Shown here: one piece after another, positions 1 to 7,858 of the stretch
Layout: each line of letters opens with the position of its first letter
How positions within the stretch are numbered: position 1 is the first letter of the stretch
NCBI GenBank assembly: GCA_029052265.1
Contig: JAIDJJ010000647.1
Location: 1 to 11,933 of the forward strand
Direction: 5' to 3'
DNA length: 11,933 nt
Source of the DNA: Muribaculaceae bacterium
GTDB taxonomy: Bacteria; Bacteroidota; Bacteroidia; Bacteroidales; Muribaculaceae
The notes under the pieces: model-generated
Told to the model about the DNA's origin: nothing
The model's database searches: none
Seen by the model: the letters and a program-made list of their open reading frames with translations, nothing else
Position numbers and translations under genes: made by a program

Positions 1-1953
1 CTATACAACTGCGGTCATCTTTACGAGGCGGCAGTGGCTCATTATCTCGCCACCGGCAAACGCTCCCTCCTCGATGTGGCTATCAAGAATGCCGACCTTG
101 TGTGCAAGACATTCGGTTATGGCGACGGTCAGATCACTTATCCCTCCGGACACCCGATAATCGAGATGGCTCTCGCCAAATTATATAAGGTGACGGGCGA
201 CAAGAAATATCTTGACGAGGCTAAATATTTCGTGGAGGAGACAGGACGTCTTACCAACGGACGCAAGCCGAGCCCCTATTCCCAGGACCATATGCCGATC
301 CTCGATCAGGATGAGATCGTAGGGCATGCTGTCCGTGCCGGTTATCTTTATTCAGGAGTTGCCGATGTGGCTTCCCTTACCAACGATTCCGCTTATTTCA
401 ACGCACTCAGCCGTATCTGGGACAACATGGCTTCCAAGAAGCTCTACATCACCGGCGGTATCGGCAGCCGCGCCCAGGGTGAAGGGTTCGGACCTAACTA
501 TGAACTCAACAACCACACTGCATATTGCGAGACTTGTGCATCGATTGCCAACGTATATTGGAACTACCGTATGTTCCTCGCCACAGGCGATGCCAAATAT
601 GCCGATGTATATGAGCGCGCACTTTACAACGGCGTTCCCTCTGGCGTATCACTTTCAGGCGACAAGTTCTTCTACGACAATCCTCTCGAGAGCATGGGTC
701 AGCACGAGCGTGCCCCCTGGTTCGGATGTGCATGCTGCCCGGGCAACGTCACCCGCTTCATGGCGAGTGTGCCTCAGTATATGTATGCCACCCAGGGCGA
801 TGATGTCCTCGTGAACCTTTATATACAGTCTACCGCCGACATCGAGACTGAAAACAACAAGGTTAAGGTGCGTCAGACCACAGATTTCCCCTGGCAGGGT
901 ACTGTAGCTCTTGCTGTTGAGCCCGAGAAGGAGGGTGAGTTTGCTCTCCGTCTCCGCATCCCCGGCTGGGCTCAGGACGCTCCCGTTCCTACAGATCTCT
1001 ATTCTTACGTGGAGAAACCGTCTTCAAAATATGTGTTGAAGGTAAACGGTGAGAAAGTTACCGCAATGACCGGCGACGGTTATGCCACTGTGAAACGTGT
1101 GTGGAAACCGGGTGACAAGGTGGAACTGTCACTTCCCATGGATATCAAGCGCGTTAAGGCTAACGACAATGTCGAAGACAACAAGGGTAAACTCGCCGTC
1201 CAGCGCGGTCCCCTTATGTATTGCTTCGAAGGTCAGGATCAGGCTGACAGCCTCGTTCTCGACAAGTATATACCTGTCGACGTAAAGTTTACAGAGAAAT
1301 ATGAGCCTGAAATGCTCAATGGCGTGATGACTCTCAACGTAACCGGCAAGAAGCTTCTCGCAGACAACAAGCTTGAAGACGTGACTCTCAAGGCTATCCC
1401 TTATTGCACGTGGAACAACCGTGGCGCAGACCAGATGGCTGTGTGGATGCCGAGTCAGGAGAATGTTGCCGTGGCTAAACCTGCAGCGACTCTTGCAAGC
1501 GAGGCTCAGATGTATAGCGAACCGACACAGCTCACTTCCGACGCTCCCGCAGCAACTTCCAACCTTAACTGGGCGTGGGGTTACAATGACCAGTGGGAAC
1601 CGAAGAGCAGCGCCGACACCTCCAAACCTTATCATTACTGGTGGCTCCGTCAAGGCACTACAGAGAATGTATGCTACCGCTTCAACGAACCCAAGGAGGT
1701 TAGCTCTGTTGATGTATACTGGCTTGCCTTTGACCATTATGACGGAGATTACGAGACTCCCGAAAGCTGGCAGCTTTACTATCGTACGGCAGACAACCGC
1801 TGGGCACCCGTGAAAGCTACAGGAGAATATGGAGTAGAGCGTGACAAATACAATCATGTGGCATTCGAACCCGTCACCACCACCGACCTCAAAGTCTCCG
1901 CGAAACTTCGCGACGGCAAATCAGGTGGTGTGATCGAATGGAAAGTCAATTGA
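1..1953 (+). CDS. GH127-type beta-L-arabinofuranosidase, 5'-truncated by window edge
   Basis: Likely releases beta-L-arabinofuranose from arabinosides (GH127, formerly DUF1680; the related GH146 is the main alternative). The frame is open from nt 1 and reads LYNCGHLYEAAVAHY, a conserved internal GH127 stretch, so the start lies upstream and the GTG at nt 34 is not the start. Active-site residues match the HypBA1 pattern. The acid/base Glu is in GEGFG (codon nt 481). Sixteen residues later comes ETC (Glu and Cys zinc ligands, about nt 529-537), then CACCPGN, with nucleophile Cys at nt 733 and a further zinc Cys at 736. The helical barrel is followed by beta-sandwich sequence (about nt 800-1460). 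A further C-terminal domain (about nt 1475-1950) is rich in Trp and Tyr and resembles a discoidin or CBM-like module. Export cannot be judged because the N-terminus is missing. GC is about 55%, higher than the genes downstream. The gene ends 104 nt before susC on the same strand, so it may be co-transcribed with it or end an earlier unit. Confidence 0.92.
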   Translation, partial: LYNCGHLYEAAVAHYLATGKRSLLDVAIKNADLVCKTFGYGDGQITYPSGHPIIEMALAKLYKVTGDKKYLDEAKYFVEETGRLTNGRKPSPYSQDHMPILDQDEIVGHAVRAGYLYSGVADVASLTNDSAYFNALSRIWDNMASKKLYITGGIGSRAQGEGFGPNYELNNHTAYCETCASIANVYWNYRMFLATGDAKYADVYERALYNGVPSGVSLSGDKFFYDNPLESMGQHERAPWFGCACCPGNVTRFMASVPQYMYATQGDDVLVNLYIQSTADIETENNKVKVRQTTDFPWQGTVALAVEPEKEGEFALRLRIPGWAQDAPVPTDLYSYVEKPSSKYVLKVNGEKVTAMTGDGYATVKRVWKPGDKVELSLPMDIKRVKANDNVEDNKGKLAVQRGPLMYCFEGQDQADSLVLDKYIPVDVKFTEKYEPEMLNGVMTLNVTGKKLLADNKLEDVTLKAIPYCTWNNRGADQMAVWMPSQENVAVAKPAATLASEAQMYSEPTQLTSDAPAATSNLNWAWGYNDQWEPKSSADTSKPYHYWWLRQGTTENVCYRFNEPKEVSSVDVYWLAFDHYDGDYETPESWQLYYRTADNRWAPVKATGEYGVERDKYNHVAFEPVTTTDLKVSAKLRDGKSGGVIEWKVN

Positions 1954-1960
1954 GCAATGC

Positions 1961-1981
1961 ATTATGAATTATGAATTATGA
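1961..1981. repeat. Three tandem copies of heptamer ATTATGA
   Basis: Exactly three head-to-tail ATTATGA copies (1961-1967, 1968-1974, 1975-1981), followed by a partial ATT. They start 8 nt after the GH127 stop codon, in the gap before susC. The role is unknown; the array could be a slippage-prone spacer. Confidence 0.85.
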
Positions 1982-1995
1982 ATTGTCATTAATCG

Positions 1996-2022
1996 CCTTA
2001 TCCACCTTAAATCCCTTAAACA
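1996..2022. repeat. Three degenerate 9-nt repeats beginning CCTTA
   Basis: CCTTATCCA, CCTTAAATC and CCTTAAACA follow one another with exact 9-nt spacing. A further CCTTA lies at 2046-2050, just ahead of the susC start. No Bacteroidetes-type promoter (TTTG with TAnnTTTG) is visible in the whole 1954-2057 gap. The repeats may be part of the leader RNA or a binding site, but nothing in the sequence proves this. Confidence 0.5.
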
Positions 2023-2057
2023 TTTAAAAATACAAAATAATTAAACCTTAACATCTT

Positions 2058-5000
2058 ATGAAACAAAAACCGCAGAGAAATTCTTTTATTTTCAGCAAGA
2101 GCTTGCTGAAAATTGCGGCTTTCGCATGCCTGGGAGGCACTTGCTGCATCCCGACGGCTTATGCGGAACCACTGCAGGCTGTCGCGCCTGCGGAAGCGGG
2201 ACCGGTCACAGGTGTCGTGGTCGATTCAGAGGGTGAACCCCTTATCGGCGCTACAGTGCTTGTGAAAGGTTCCTCAACCGGAACGTCTACCGATCTTGAC
2301 GGCAAATTTACAGTCAAGGCAACTCCCGGACAGGAGATCCAGGTCTCTTATGTCGGCTACCAGACCGTTACTATCAAGATCCAGAGCGGCAAAACAAATC
2401 TTGGCAACATAGTGCTCGCCGCCGACTCTCAGATACTCAACGATGTGGTCGTGATCGGCTACGGCACACAGAAAAAAGGCGACGTGACCTCAGCCGTAGC
2501 GCAGGTCCGTGCCGAGGATTTTACGGTTGGTAATAGCAATAACGCCGGTGACCTCATTAAAGGTAAGGTCGCAGGTCTTACAATCACAAAATCTTCAGGT
2601 GATCCCGGTGCTAATTCGGAAATCAGTCTCCGTGGTATTGTTACAGTTTCAGGTAATGCAGCTCCACTCGTATTGATTGACGGAGTTCCCGGTGATTTGA
2701 AATCAGTACCGCCAGAGAATATAGAAACTATTGACGTGTTGAAGGATGCATCAGCAGCGGCTATCTATGGTACGCGTGGTGCTGCAGGTGTCATTTTGAT
2801 CACTACTAAGACAGGTAAAAGAGATCAGAATACCATTGTATCTTATTCCGGTTATGTCAGTTTCTCTAATTGGTCTAAAAAAGCGGATTTCATGGATGCT
2901 TCAGATATCCGTGCCGGCAAGACCAACTACAATGATGAAGGGTATGACACAGACTGGCTTAAGGCAATTAGCCGCACAGCTGTGACAAACAACCATAGCG
3001 TTTCAATTTCGGGTGGCAATCAGAGCACATCTTATTTCGGTAATTTCACATATCGAAATGCTGAGGGTGTTATGAAAAAAACCGGAAATGAGACATTCTC
3101 AATGAATTTCGATATCAGTCACTGGTTCTTTAATGATATTGTCAAACTGAATTTGAATGCCGTTACTGATTCATATAAGTATGATATGAACGATACCGGT
3201 ACGGTTTATCGTCAGGCTGTTATCAGAAATCCGACTGCTCCCATATGGAATGAAGACGGCTCATATAATGAGGGTATCCTTCTTCAATACTATAACCCTG
3301 TTTCCATTCAGAATGAATACACCGGAGAAGGTAAGAGTCAGAATCTTCGTATGACAGGTAATGTCACAGTCGAGCCCATTAAGGGGTGGCAGACAAACGT
3401 GATGCTTGCCACTCATAGAACAAAAAGCACGACTAAATCTTATCAGACATCGGATTATACTCTTAATTCATTGAATGGATATAAAGGTACTGCATCAATT
3501 GGAGAATATGGTGATCAGACAGATTATCTTGAAATCACTTCAAAATATCGGAATACCTTCAATGATGTTCATCGTTTTGAAGGACTTGTAGGGTACAGCT
3601 GGTCTGAGAACATCTGGGAAAACTCTTCTATGTGGAATGCTAATTTTCCTAATGATTATTTTGCATGGAACAACATAGGGGCAGGAGACTATTTGAAGGA
3701 TGGTAAAGCCTCTATGGGTAGTGATAAAGGTTCTTCTAAATTAATAGGCTGGTTTGCCCGTGTAAGCTATGGATATGACAATCGCTATAATATTCTTGCT
3801 TCAATCCGATACGAGGGTAGCTCAAAATTCGGTGCTAACCATAAGTGGGGAGCGTTCCCGTCTGTTTCTGCCGGTTGGAATATCATGAATGAAGCATTTA
3901 TGGAGCATACCCGCGATTGGATGAATAACTTGAAACTTCGTGCAGGTTATGGTATCACAGGTGTTATCCCATATGATTCATATAAATCAATCCTTCGTTA
4001 TGATTATAGTGGGGGTTGGTATTATAGAGATGGCATATGGAAGAAAGGGATGAAAGCTATTTCTAATGCTAACCCGGATCTCAAGTGGGAAAAAGCCTCT
4101 GAATTCAATGTCGGTGTCGACTTCGGTTTCCTTAATGACAGGATTGGCGGTAGTGTAGATTGGTATTACAAGAAGACATCTGATATGCTATATGATTATG
4201 CTGTTCCTTCTCCACCGAATCTTTATGACGTGACTTATGCAAACGTAGGTAAGATGCGCAATACAGGTATAGAAGTTATGCTTCGTGCTATTCCTGTGAC
4301 TACCAAAGATTTTGAATGGAATACGGTATTCACCCTTCAGCATAATTCAAACAAATTGATTAGTCTTTCTAATGATCTTTACCAGACAGAAAATATAATG
4401 TGGCTTCAAGGTATTGGCGATCCGATATCTCAATATACCCATAAAGTGGAAGTCGGTCAGGAATTTGGTCAAATATGGGGTCTTAAAGCTGTTGGTGTTT
4501 CAGAAAACGGGGTGTTCCTGATTGAAAATCCCAAGACCGGTCAATGTGCTGAATTCTATCAGGAAATGCGTAATGACACTGATGAATGGTATCAATATCT
4601 TGGAAATGGTCTTCCTAAAGTAAATATTGGTTGGAACAATCAGCTTCGTTATCGAGATTTTGACCTCTCAATGCAGTTTACAGGTGCATTCGGATTCAAG
4701 ATTGTAAATAATCAGCGTGTATTCTACGAGAATAATGCTCATGCTTATAATAAACTTCGTGCGGCGGCTGAACCGGTAATGGGCGATCGTAAGCTTTCTG
4801 CTCTTCAAGGTCAAGCTGTGACAAGCTATTATGTTGAGAATGGGGATTATTTCAAGCTTTCAAATTTACAGATAGGCTACACTGTCCCGTTTAAAAACAA
4901 TAAATGGATCAAGAGTCTTAGAATTTATGGTTCTGTAGACAATCTCTTTACTATAACGAAGTATAAAGGCATCGATCCTGAGCTTAATGTGGAGAACTTC

Positions 5001-5078
5001 TGGACAGCCGGTGTCGATGACCGCGATAAATATCCTACAGTACGTTCCTTTACAATTGGCGTGAATGCAACGTTCTAA
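2058..5078 (+). CDS. SusC-like TonB-dependent outer-membrane transporter
   Basis: A 1006-residue outer-membrane barrel that imports ligand delivered by its SusD partner, using TonB energy. A signal peptide covers residues 1 to about 36 (cleavage near AYA/E). Residues about 48-122 form a carboxypeptidase-regulatory-like beta domain (GEPLIGATVLVKG, DGKFTV, VSYVGYQ). Residues about 129-136 are the conserved DVVVIGYG segment. The plug follows to about residue 255, with LIDGVPGD at 206-213, IETIDVLKDASAAAIYG at 222-238 and GVILITTK at 244-251. The barrel ends in Phe, as expected for outer-membrane insertion. No STN domain precedes the regulatory-like domain, so there is no sign of sigma/anti-sigma trans-envelope signalling through this protein. 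The first 450 nt or so are GC-rich (56% over nt 2161-2520) while the barrel region is AT-richer (39% over nt 2821-3180). susD follows after 19 nt. The ligand cannot be read from the sequence; related transporters carry glycans or, as in RagA, peptides. Confidence 0.96.
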   Translation: MKQKPQRNSFIFSKSLLKIAAFACLGGTCCIPTAYAEPLQAVAPAEAGPVTGVVVDSEGEPLIGATVLVKGSSTGTSTDLDGKFTVKATPGQEIQVSYVGYQTVTIKIQSGKTNLGNIVLAADSQILNDVVVIGYGTQKKGDVTSAVAQVRAEDFTVGNSNNAGDLIKGKVAGLTITKSSGDPGANSEISLRGIVTVSGNAAPLVLIDGVPGDLKSVPPENIETIDVLKDASAAAIYGTRGAAGVILITTKTGKRDQNTIVSYSGYVSFSNWSKKADFMDASDIRAGKTNYNDEGYDTDWLKAISRTAVTNNHSVSISGGNQSTSYFGNFTYRNAEGVMKKTGNETFSMNFDISHWFFNDIVKLNLNAVTDSYKYDMNDTGTVYRQAVIRNPTAPIWNEDGSYNEGILLQYYNPVSIQNEYTGEGKSQNLRMTGNVTVEPIKGWQTNVMLATHRTKSTTKSYQTSDYTLNSLNGYKGTASIGEYGDQTDYLEITSKYRNTFNDVHRFEGLVGYSWSENIWENSSMWNANFPNDYFAWNNIGAGDYLKDGKASMGSDKGSSKLIGWFARVSYGYDNRYNILASIRYEGSSKFGANHKWGAFPSVSAGWNIMNEAFMEHTRDWMNNLKLRAGYGITGVIPYDSYKSILRYDYSGGWYYRDGIWKKGMKAISNANPDLKWEKASEFNVGVDFGFLNDRIGGSVDWYYKKTSDMLYDYAVPSPPNLYDVTYANVGKMRNTGIEVMLRAIPVTTKDFEWNTVFTLQHNSNKLISLSNDLYQTENIMWLQGIGDPISQYTHKVEVGQEFGQIWGLKAVGVSENGVFLIENPKTGQCAEFYQEMRNDTDEWYQYLGNGLPKVNIGWNNQLRYRDFDLSMQFTGAFGFKIVNNQRVFYENNAHAYNKLRAAAEPVMGDRKLSALQGQAVTSYYVENGDYFKLSNLQIGYTVPFKNNKWIKSLRIYGSVDNLFTITKYKGIDPELNVENFWTAGVDDRDKYPTVRSFTIGVNATF

Positions 5079-5097
5079 CCTTAAAAAGTTAAAGATA

Positions 5098-6783
5098 ATG
5101 AAATTCAATATATTTAAAACAGGTCTGTTGTCTACTGTAGTGGCTGCGTCATTGGTTACTACCGGATGTACGAATCTTGACGAAACTGTCTATAGTCAGA
5201 TTCCGGGAGACGGAAGCTATGAGTTTACTCAGGAAGATATACAGGCTCAGTATGGCACAATATACGACCGTCTGAGAGACATGTATGACGGTTGGGAAGG
5301 GTATCAGGATATAAGTCAGGAATGTGCCGACCTTATTATGACACCGTTCAGATATGAAACTTCGGGTTGGGGTGCTCAGTATGTGTCTCTTCACAAGCAT
5401 GAGTTCCATCCGACGATCAATCATCTTTATCGTCCTTGGTTCTCTTGCTATCAAGGAATAAATGCTTGCAACACATTGCTTGATGAGGAATCAATCAGTT
5501 CAAATGAAAATGCAGCTGCAGAACTTCGCACATTCCGAGCCCTTTTCTATTATGTCCTGTTTGACCTTTGGCGTAATATCCCCGTAACAACCACCAATAA
5601 GGTAGAAGACGGATTTATGCCAACCCAGATGGCTCCGCAAGATACATATGATTTCATAGTCAAGGAATTGGTTGAAAGTAAGCCTCTCCTTACAAAGACT
5701 AGGGAAATGGGTCAGGTTGACTATTATGTGGCTTGCATGATTCTTGCCAAAATGTATCTCAATCATGACGCATGGTTCCCCGATAATCAGGATTCTTCAT
5801 ATTATGGCAAAGCTATTGATGAAGTTAATGAGGTGATTAATTCGGGTAATTACACCCTTGCTGAATCATATAGAGAACCGTTCTCCGCTACGAATTCAAC
5901 TTGCAACGAAATTATTTTGGGACTTATGTACGACAATAAATATGCCGGTCATGGTACGAATCATTTCTGTAAGTGGTTTATTGCCGGTTCTCAAGGCATA
6001 TTTGGTGTGACATTCGACCCATGGAATGGTAGTGCATGTGTGCCACAATTCTTGGAAACTTATGATCCTGCTGATTCCCGTAAAAAAGATACTTGGAAAT
6101 GGGGTCCACAGGTAGACACTCAGGGTAATCCGATTTATATTAACGGCGTAGAACTCAATTTTACTCCCGAGGTATATGCAATCGAACGTCCGGGTGCTGC
6201 TGGCATGCAGGGTGCAAGACTGTGGCTTTATGAAATTCAGTCTGGCAATATTGGTACTTCAAACTGTAATATTCCGTTCTTCCGTTTGACGGATGCTTAT
6301 TTCATTAAGGCGGAATGCCTTCTCCGACTTGGAGGGTATAAAGGTGAAACTGAGCAAGACGCTGCTGACATTGTGACTATGATCAGGAAACGTGCATTTA
6401 AGGATAATCCGGAAAAGGCAGTTCGTACAGTCGCTCAGCTTAAGGGTGGATCTGTTTATGACTACGGTTTACGGGAAACCCAAGGAGATGTTGTTGATGG
6501 AGAATTGACAAATGTGGTTAATACAACTACGCATGAAGGTGGCGCAGACATACTTTTGGGTGGTCTACTTGACGATTTGGCATGGGAATTTGTGTATGAA
6601 CACCATCGCCGTCAAGACTTGATACGTTTTAAGATGACAAATGGATGCAACGTATTCAATGGTAAATCTTGGTTTGGAAAATCTGCTATCACCAATCCAA
6701 ATGATCATCATTTTGATATTTTCCCGATTCTGAGAGATAATCTTCAGGCTAACCCTAACCTGGTGCAGAACCCCGGTTATTAA
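5098..6783 (+). CDS. SusD/RagB-family nutrient-binding lipoprotein
   Basis: Surface lipoprotein that acts as the ligand-binding lid of the upstream SusC. The start is placed at ATG 5098, giving 561 residues. It begins MKFNIFKTGLLSTVV, with lipobox TTGC and acylated Cys24, followed by TNLDE, the usual acidic stretch after the Cys in Bacteroidetes surface lipoproteins. An upstream in-frame ATG at 5065 would overlap susC and bury the signal peptide, so it was rejected. Family marks are the helical N-terminal half (LRTFRALFYYVLFDLW at about 143-158) and the C-terminal motif WEFVYEHHRRQDLIRF (about 496-511). The terminal stretch ANPNLVQNPGY is nearly invariant in SusD proteins. Length is normal. 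It lies 19 nt after susC and 11 nt before the next gene, so co-transcription is very likely. Ligand unknown. Confidence 0.96.
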   Translation: MKFNIFKTGLLSTVVAASLVTTGCTNLDETVYSQIPGDGSYEFTQEDIQAQYGTIYDRLRDMYDGWEGYQDISQECADLIMTPFRYETSGWGAQYVSLHKHEFHPTINHLYRPWFSCYQGINACNTLLDEESISSNENAAAELRTFRALFYYVLFDLWRNIPVTTTNKVEDGFMPTQMAPQDTYDFIVKELVESKPLLTKTREMGQVDYYVACMILAKMYLNHDAWFPDNQDSSYYGKAIDEVNEVINSGNYTLAESYREPFSATNSTCNEIILGLMYDNKYAGHGTNHFCKWFIAGSQGIFGVTFDPWNGSACVPQFLETYDPADSRKKDTWKWGPQVDTQGNPIYINGVELNFTPEVYAIERPGAAGMQGARLWLYEIQSGNIGTSNCNIPFFRLTDAYFIKAECLLRLGGYKGETEQDAADIVTMIRKRAFKDNPEKAVRTVAQLKGGSVYDYGLRETQGDVVDGELTNVVNTTTHEGGADILLGGLLDDLAWEFVYEHHRRQDLIRFKMTNGCNVFNGKSWFGKSAITNPNDHHFDIFPILRDNLQANPNLVQNPGY

Positions 6784-6794
6784 TATTGTAAATC

Positions 6795-7787
6795 ATGAAA
6801 AAGAAATATATTTATGGTTTTCTTGCATGCTGCTGTCTTACTATACTCCCGGCATGCCACGAGGACTATGAGGATGCAACTTCCATCCATGTATACGGTC
6901 CTAATGAAAATCCTCCTGTCAAGGCAAATCCCAATGTTACGGCAAGTAATGTGTTTGAAATGACAGGTGGTCAGACAGATCCTGTTGTTGTTGATGTGTT
7001 TGACTACGATGACATGATTCAATCTGCATTTGGAATATCCGCCCAGGAACTTGTTTCCAAACTCGGAAATGAGTATGTAGTCGCACCGATCAATCCTAAC
7101 CGTATGGTTTGGCTGAAAACTCCAGCCAATACCGGAGATAAATATGGTTGGTATGTCAGCAAGACAGGAAATGTATGTGATGCAGACGATTCAAACATTT
7201 ATGGCAAGATTACATATGATGAGTCTGCTCATTCATTTAAATTCTACATAGACCCGAACGGGGGAGGCAGTGTGCCTGTTCAAATCGGCTTTGCCAAGAA
7301 TGGAATCAATTATAATGAACATGTAAGATTTGTCTTCAATGTGACTGCTTACGATAAGAGTTATGCTTTCCTTGATTTCACTATTCCTGCAGGTGATTAC
7401 AATGCATATTCTCTTCCTGTTACAGATGTTGCAGAAAATATAGACTTTACGTTTGGTATGACACCGGATCAGTTTATATCTGCTTTGTCTGATGGTAAAC
7501 TTGGTGTATATATGATTGATCATGAAACAAATGCATATATGTGGGATGGCACATCTACTGCAAATAATGGCGGATATTGGTGTGATGCTAACGGTAATAT
7601 CCAAGGCTGGGGTGATGGCTGTGCATACTATATAGAACCATGGCTTGAGGATGATCCTCCATGTTTTGGCATTGGCCGTTATCCGGGAATCGATCCGGGA
7701 ACCGTTCATTCAATCAAGTTTGGTGTGGCAGATGTAAATGATCATTCCAAAGCATTGTCATTCTTCTGTACTGCAACTTACGAATAA
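6795..7787 (+). CDS. Lipoprotein with two DUF4859-like domains, putative surface-binding protein
   Basis: A 330-residue predicted lipoprotein. Signal peptide MKKKYIYGFLACCCLTILPA is followed by Cys21 and an acidic run (HEDYED) that fits surface display. Two similar beta-rich units follow. Unit 1 (about 53-188) has SAFGISAQELVSKL and GWYVSKTGNV. Unit 2 (about 192-330) has FTFGMTPDQFISAL, GYWCDANGNIQGWGDG and SIKFGVADV. The FG(I/M)(S/T) start and the GYW.(D/N)A(D/N)GN centre resemble DUF4859 and recur in the C-terminus of the protein encoded at 7859-10186. No catalytic signature is seen. Its position directly after susD is where SusE/SusF or SGBP proteins are usually found, so a role in binding substrate at the surface is inferred. 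It lies 11 nt after susD, in the same transcript by spacing. Unit 1 has lost most of the GYW.DANGN centre, so the two units may differ in function. The family match is by motif memory only. Confidence 0.8.
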   Translation: MKKKYIYGFLACCCLTILPACHEDYEDATSIHVYGPNENPPVKANPNVTASNVFEMTGGQTDPVVVDVFDYDDMIQSAFGISAQELVSKLGNEYVVAPINPNRMVWLKTPANTGDKYGWYVSKTGNVCDADDSNIYGKITYDESAHSFKFYIDPNGGGSVPVQIGFAKNGINYNEHVRFVFNVTAYDKSYAFLDFTIPAGDYNAYSLPVTDVAENIDFTFGMTPDQFISALSDGKLGVYMIDHETNAYMWDGTSTANNGGYWCDANGNIQGWGDGCAYYIEPWLEDDPPCFGIGRYPGIDPGTVHSIKFGVADVNDHSKALSFFCTATYE

Positions 7788-7799
7788 TTAATATGAAGC

Positions 7800-7834
7800 C
7801 TATATTCCGACAGAATTATTCTGTCGGAATATAG
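7800..7834. other. Perfect 16-bp inverted repeat (hairpin) between operon genes
   Basis: The arm CTATATTCCGACAGAA (7800-7815) is exactly complementary to TTCTGTCGGAATATAG (7819-7834), with a 3-nt TTA between them. It begins 12 nt after one stop codon and ends 24 nt before the next ATG. No T-run follows on either strand, so it is not a classical intrinsic terminator. It may act as an mRNA 3'-end stabiliser or processing site, an attenuator, or a palindromic protein-binding site. Confidence 0.75.
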
Positions 7835-7858
7835 AATAACCGAATTAAAGAAAACAAC

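Noticed and set aside
34..36. GTG at 34 as the start of the GH127 gene
   Set aside because: The frame is open to nt 1 and the codons before it encode conserved GH127 sequence, so the gene is cut by the window edge.
1129..1857. 242-codon open frame on the - strand
   Set aside because: It lies entirely opposite the GH127 gene, has no recognisable domain or leader, and is explained by the codon bias of the + strand gene.
5065..5097. ATG at 5065 as the susD start
   Set aside because: It overlaps the end of susC and adds 11 residues in front of a normal lipoprotein signal peptide that begins at 5098.
7800..7834. Intrinsic terminator call for the perfect hairpin
   Set aside because: No T-run follows the stem on either strand and the operon continues 24 nt later, so only a neutral hairpin label is supported.
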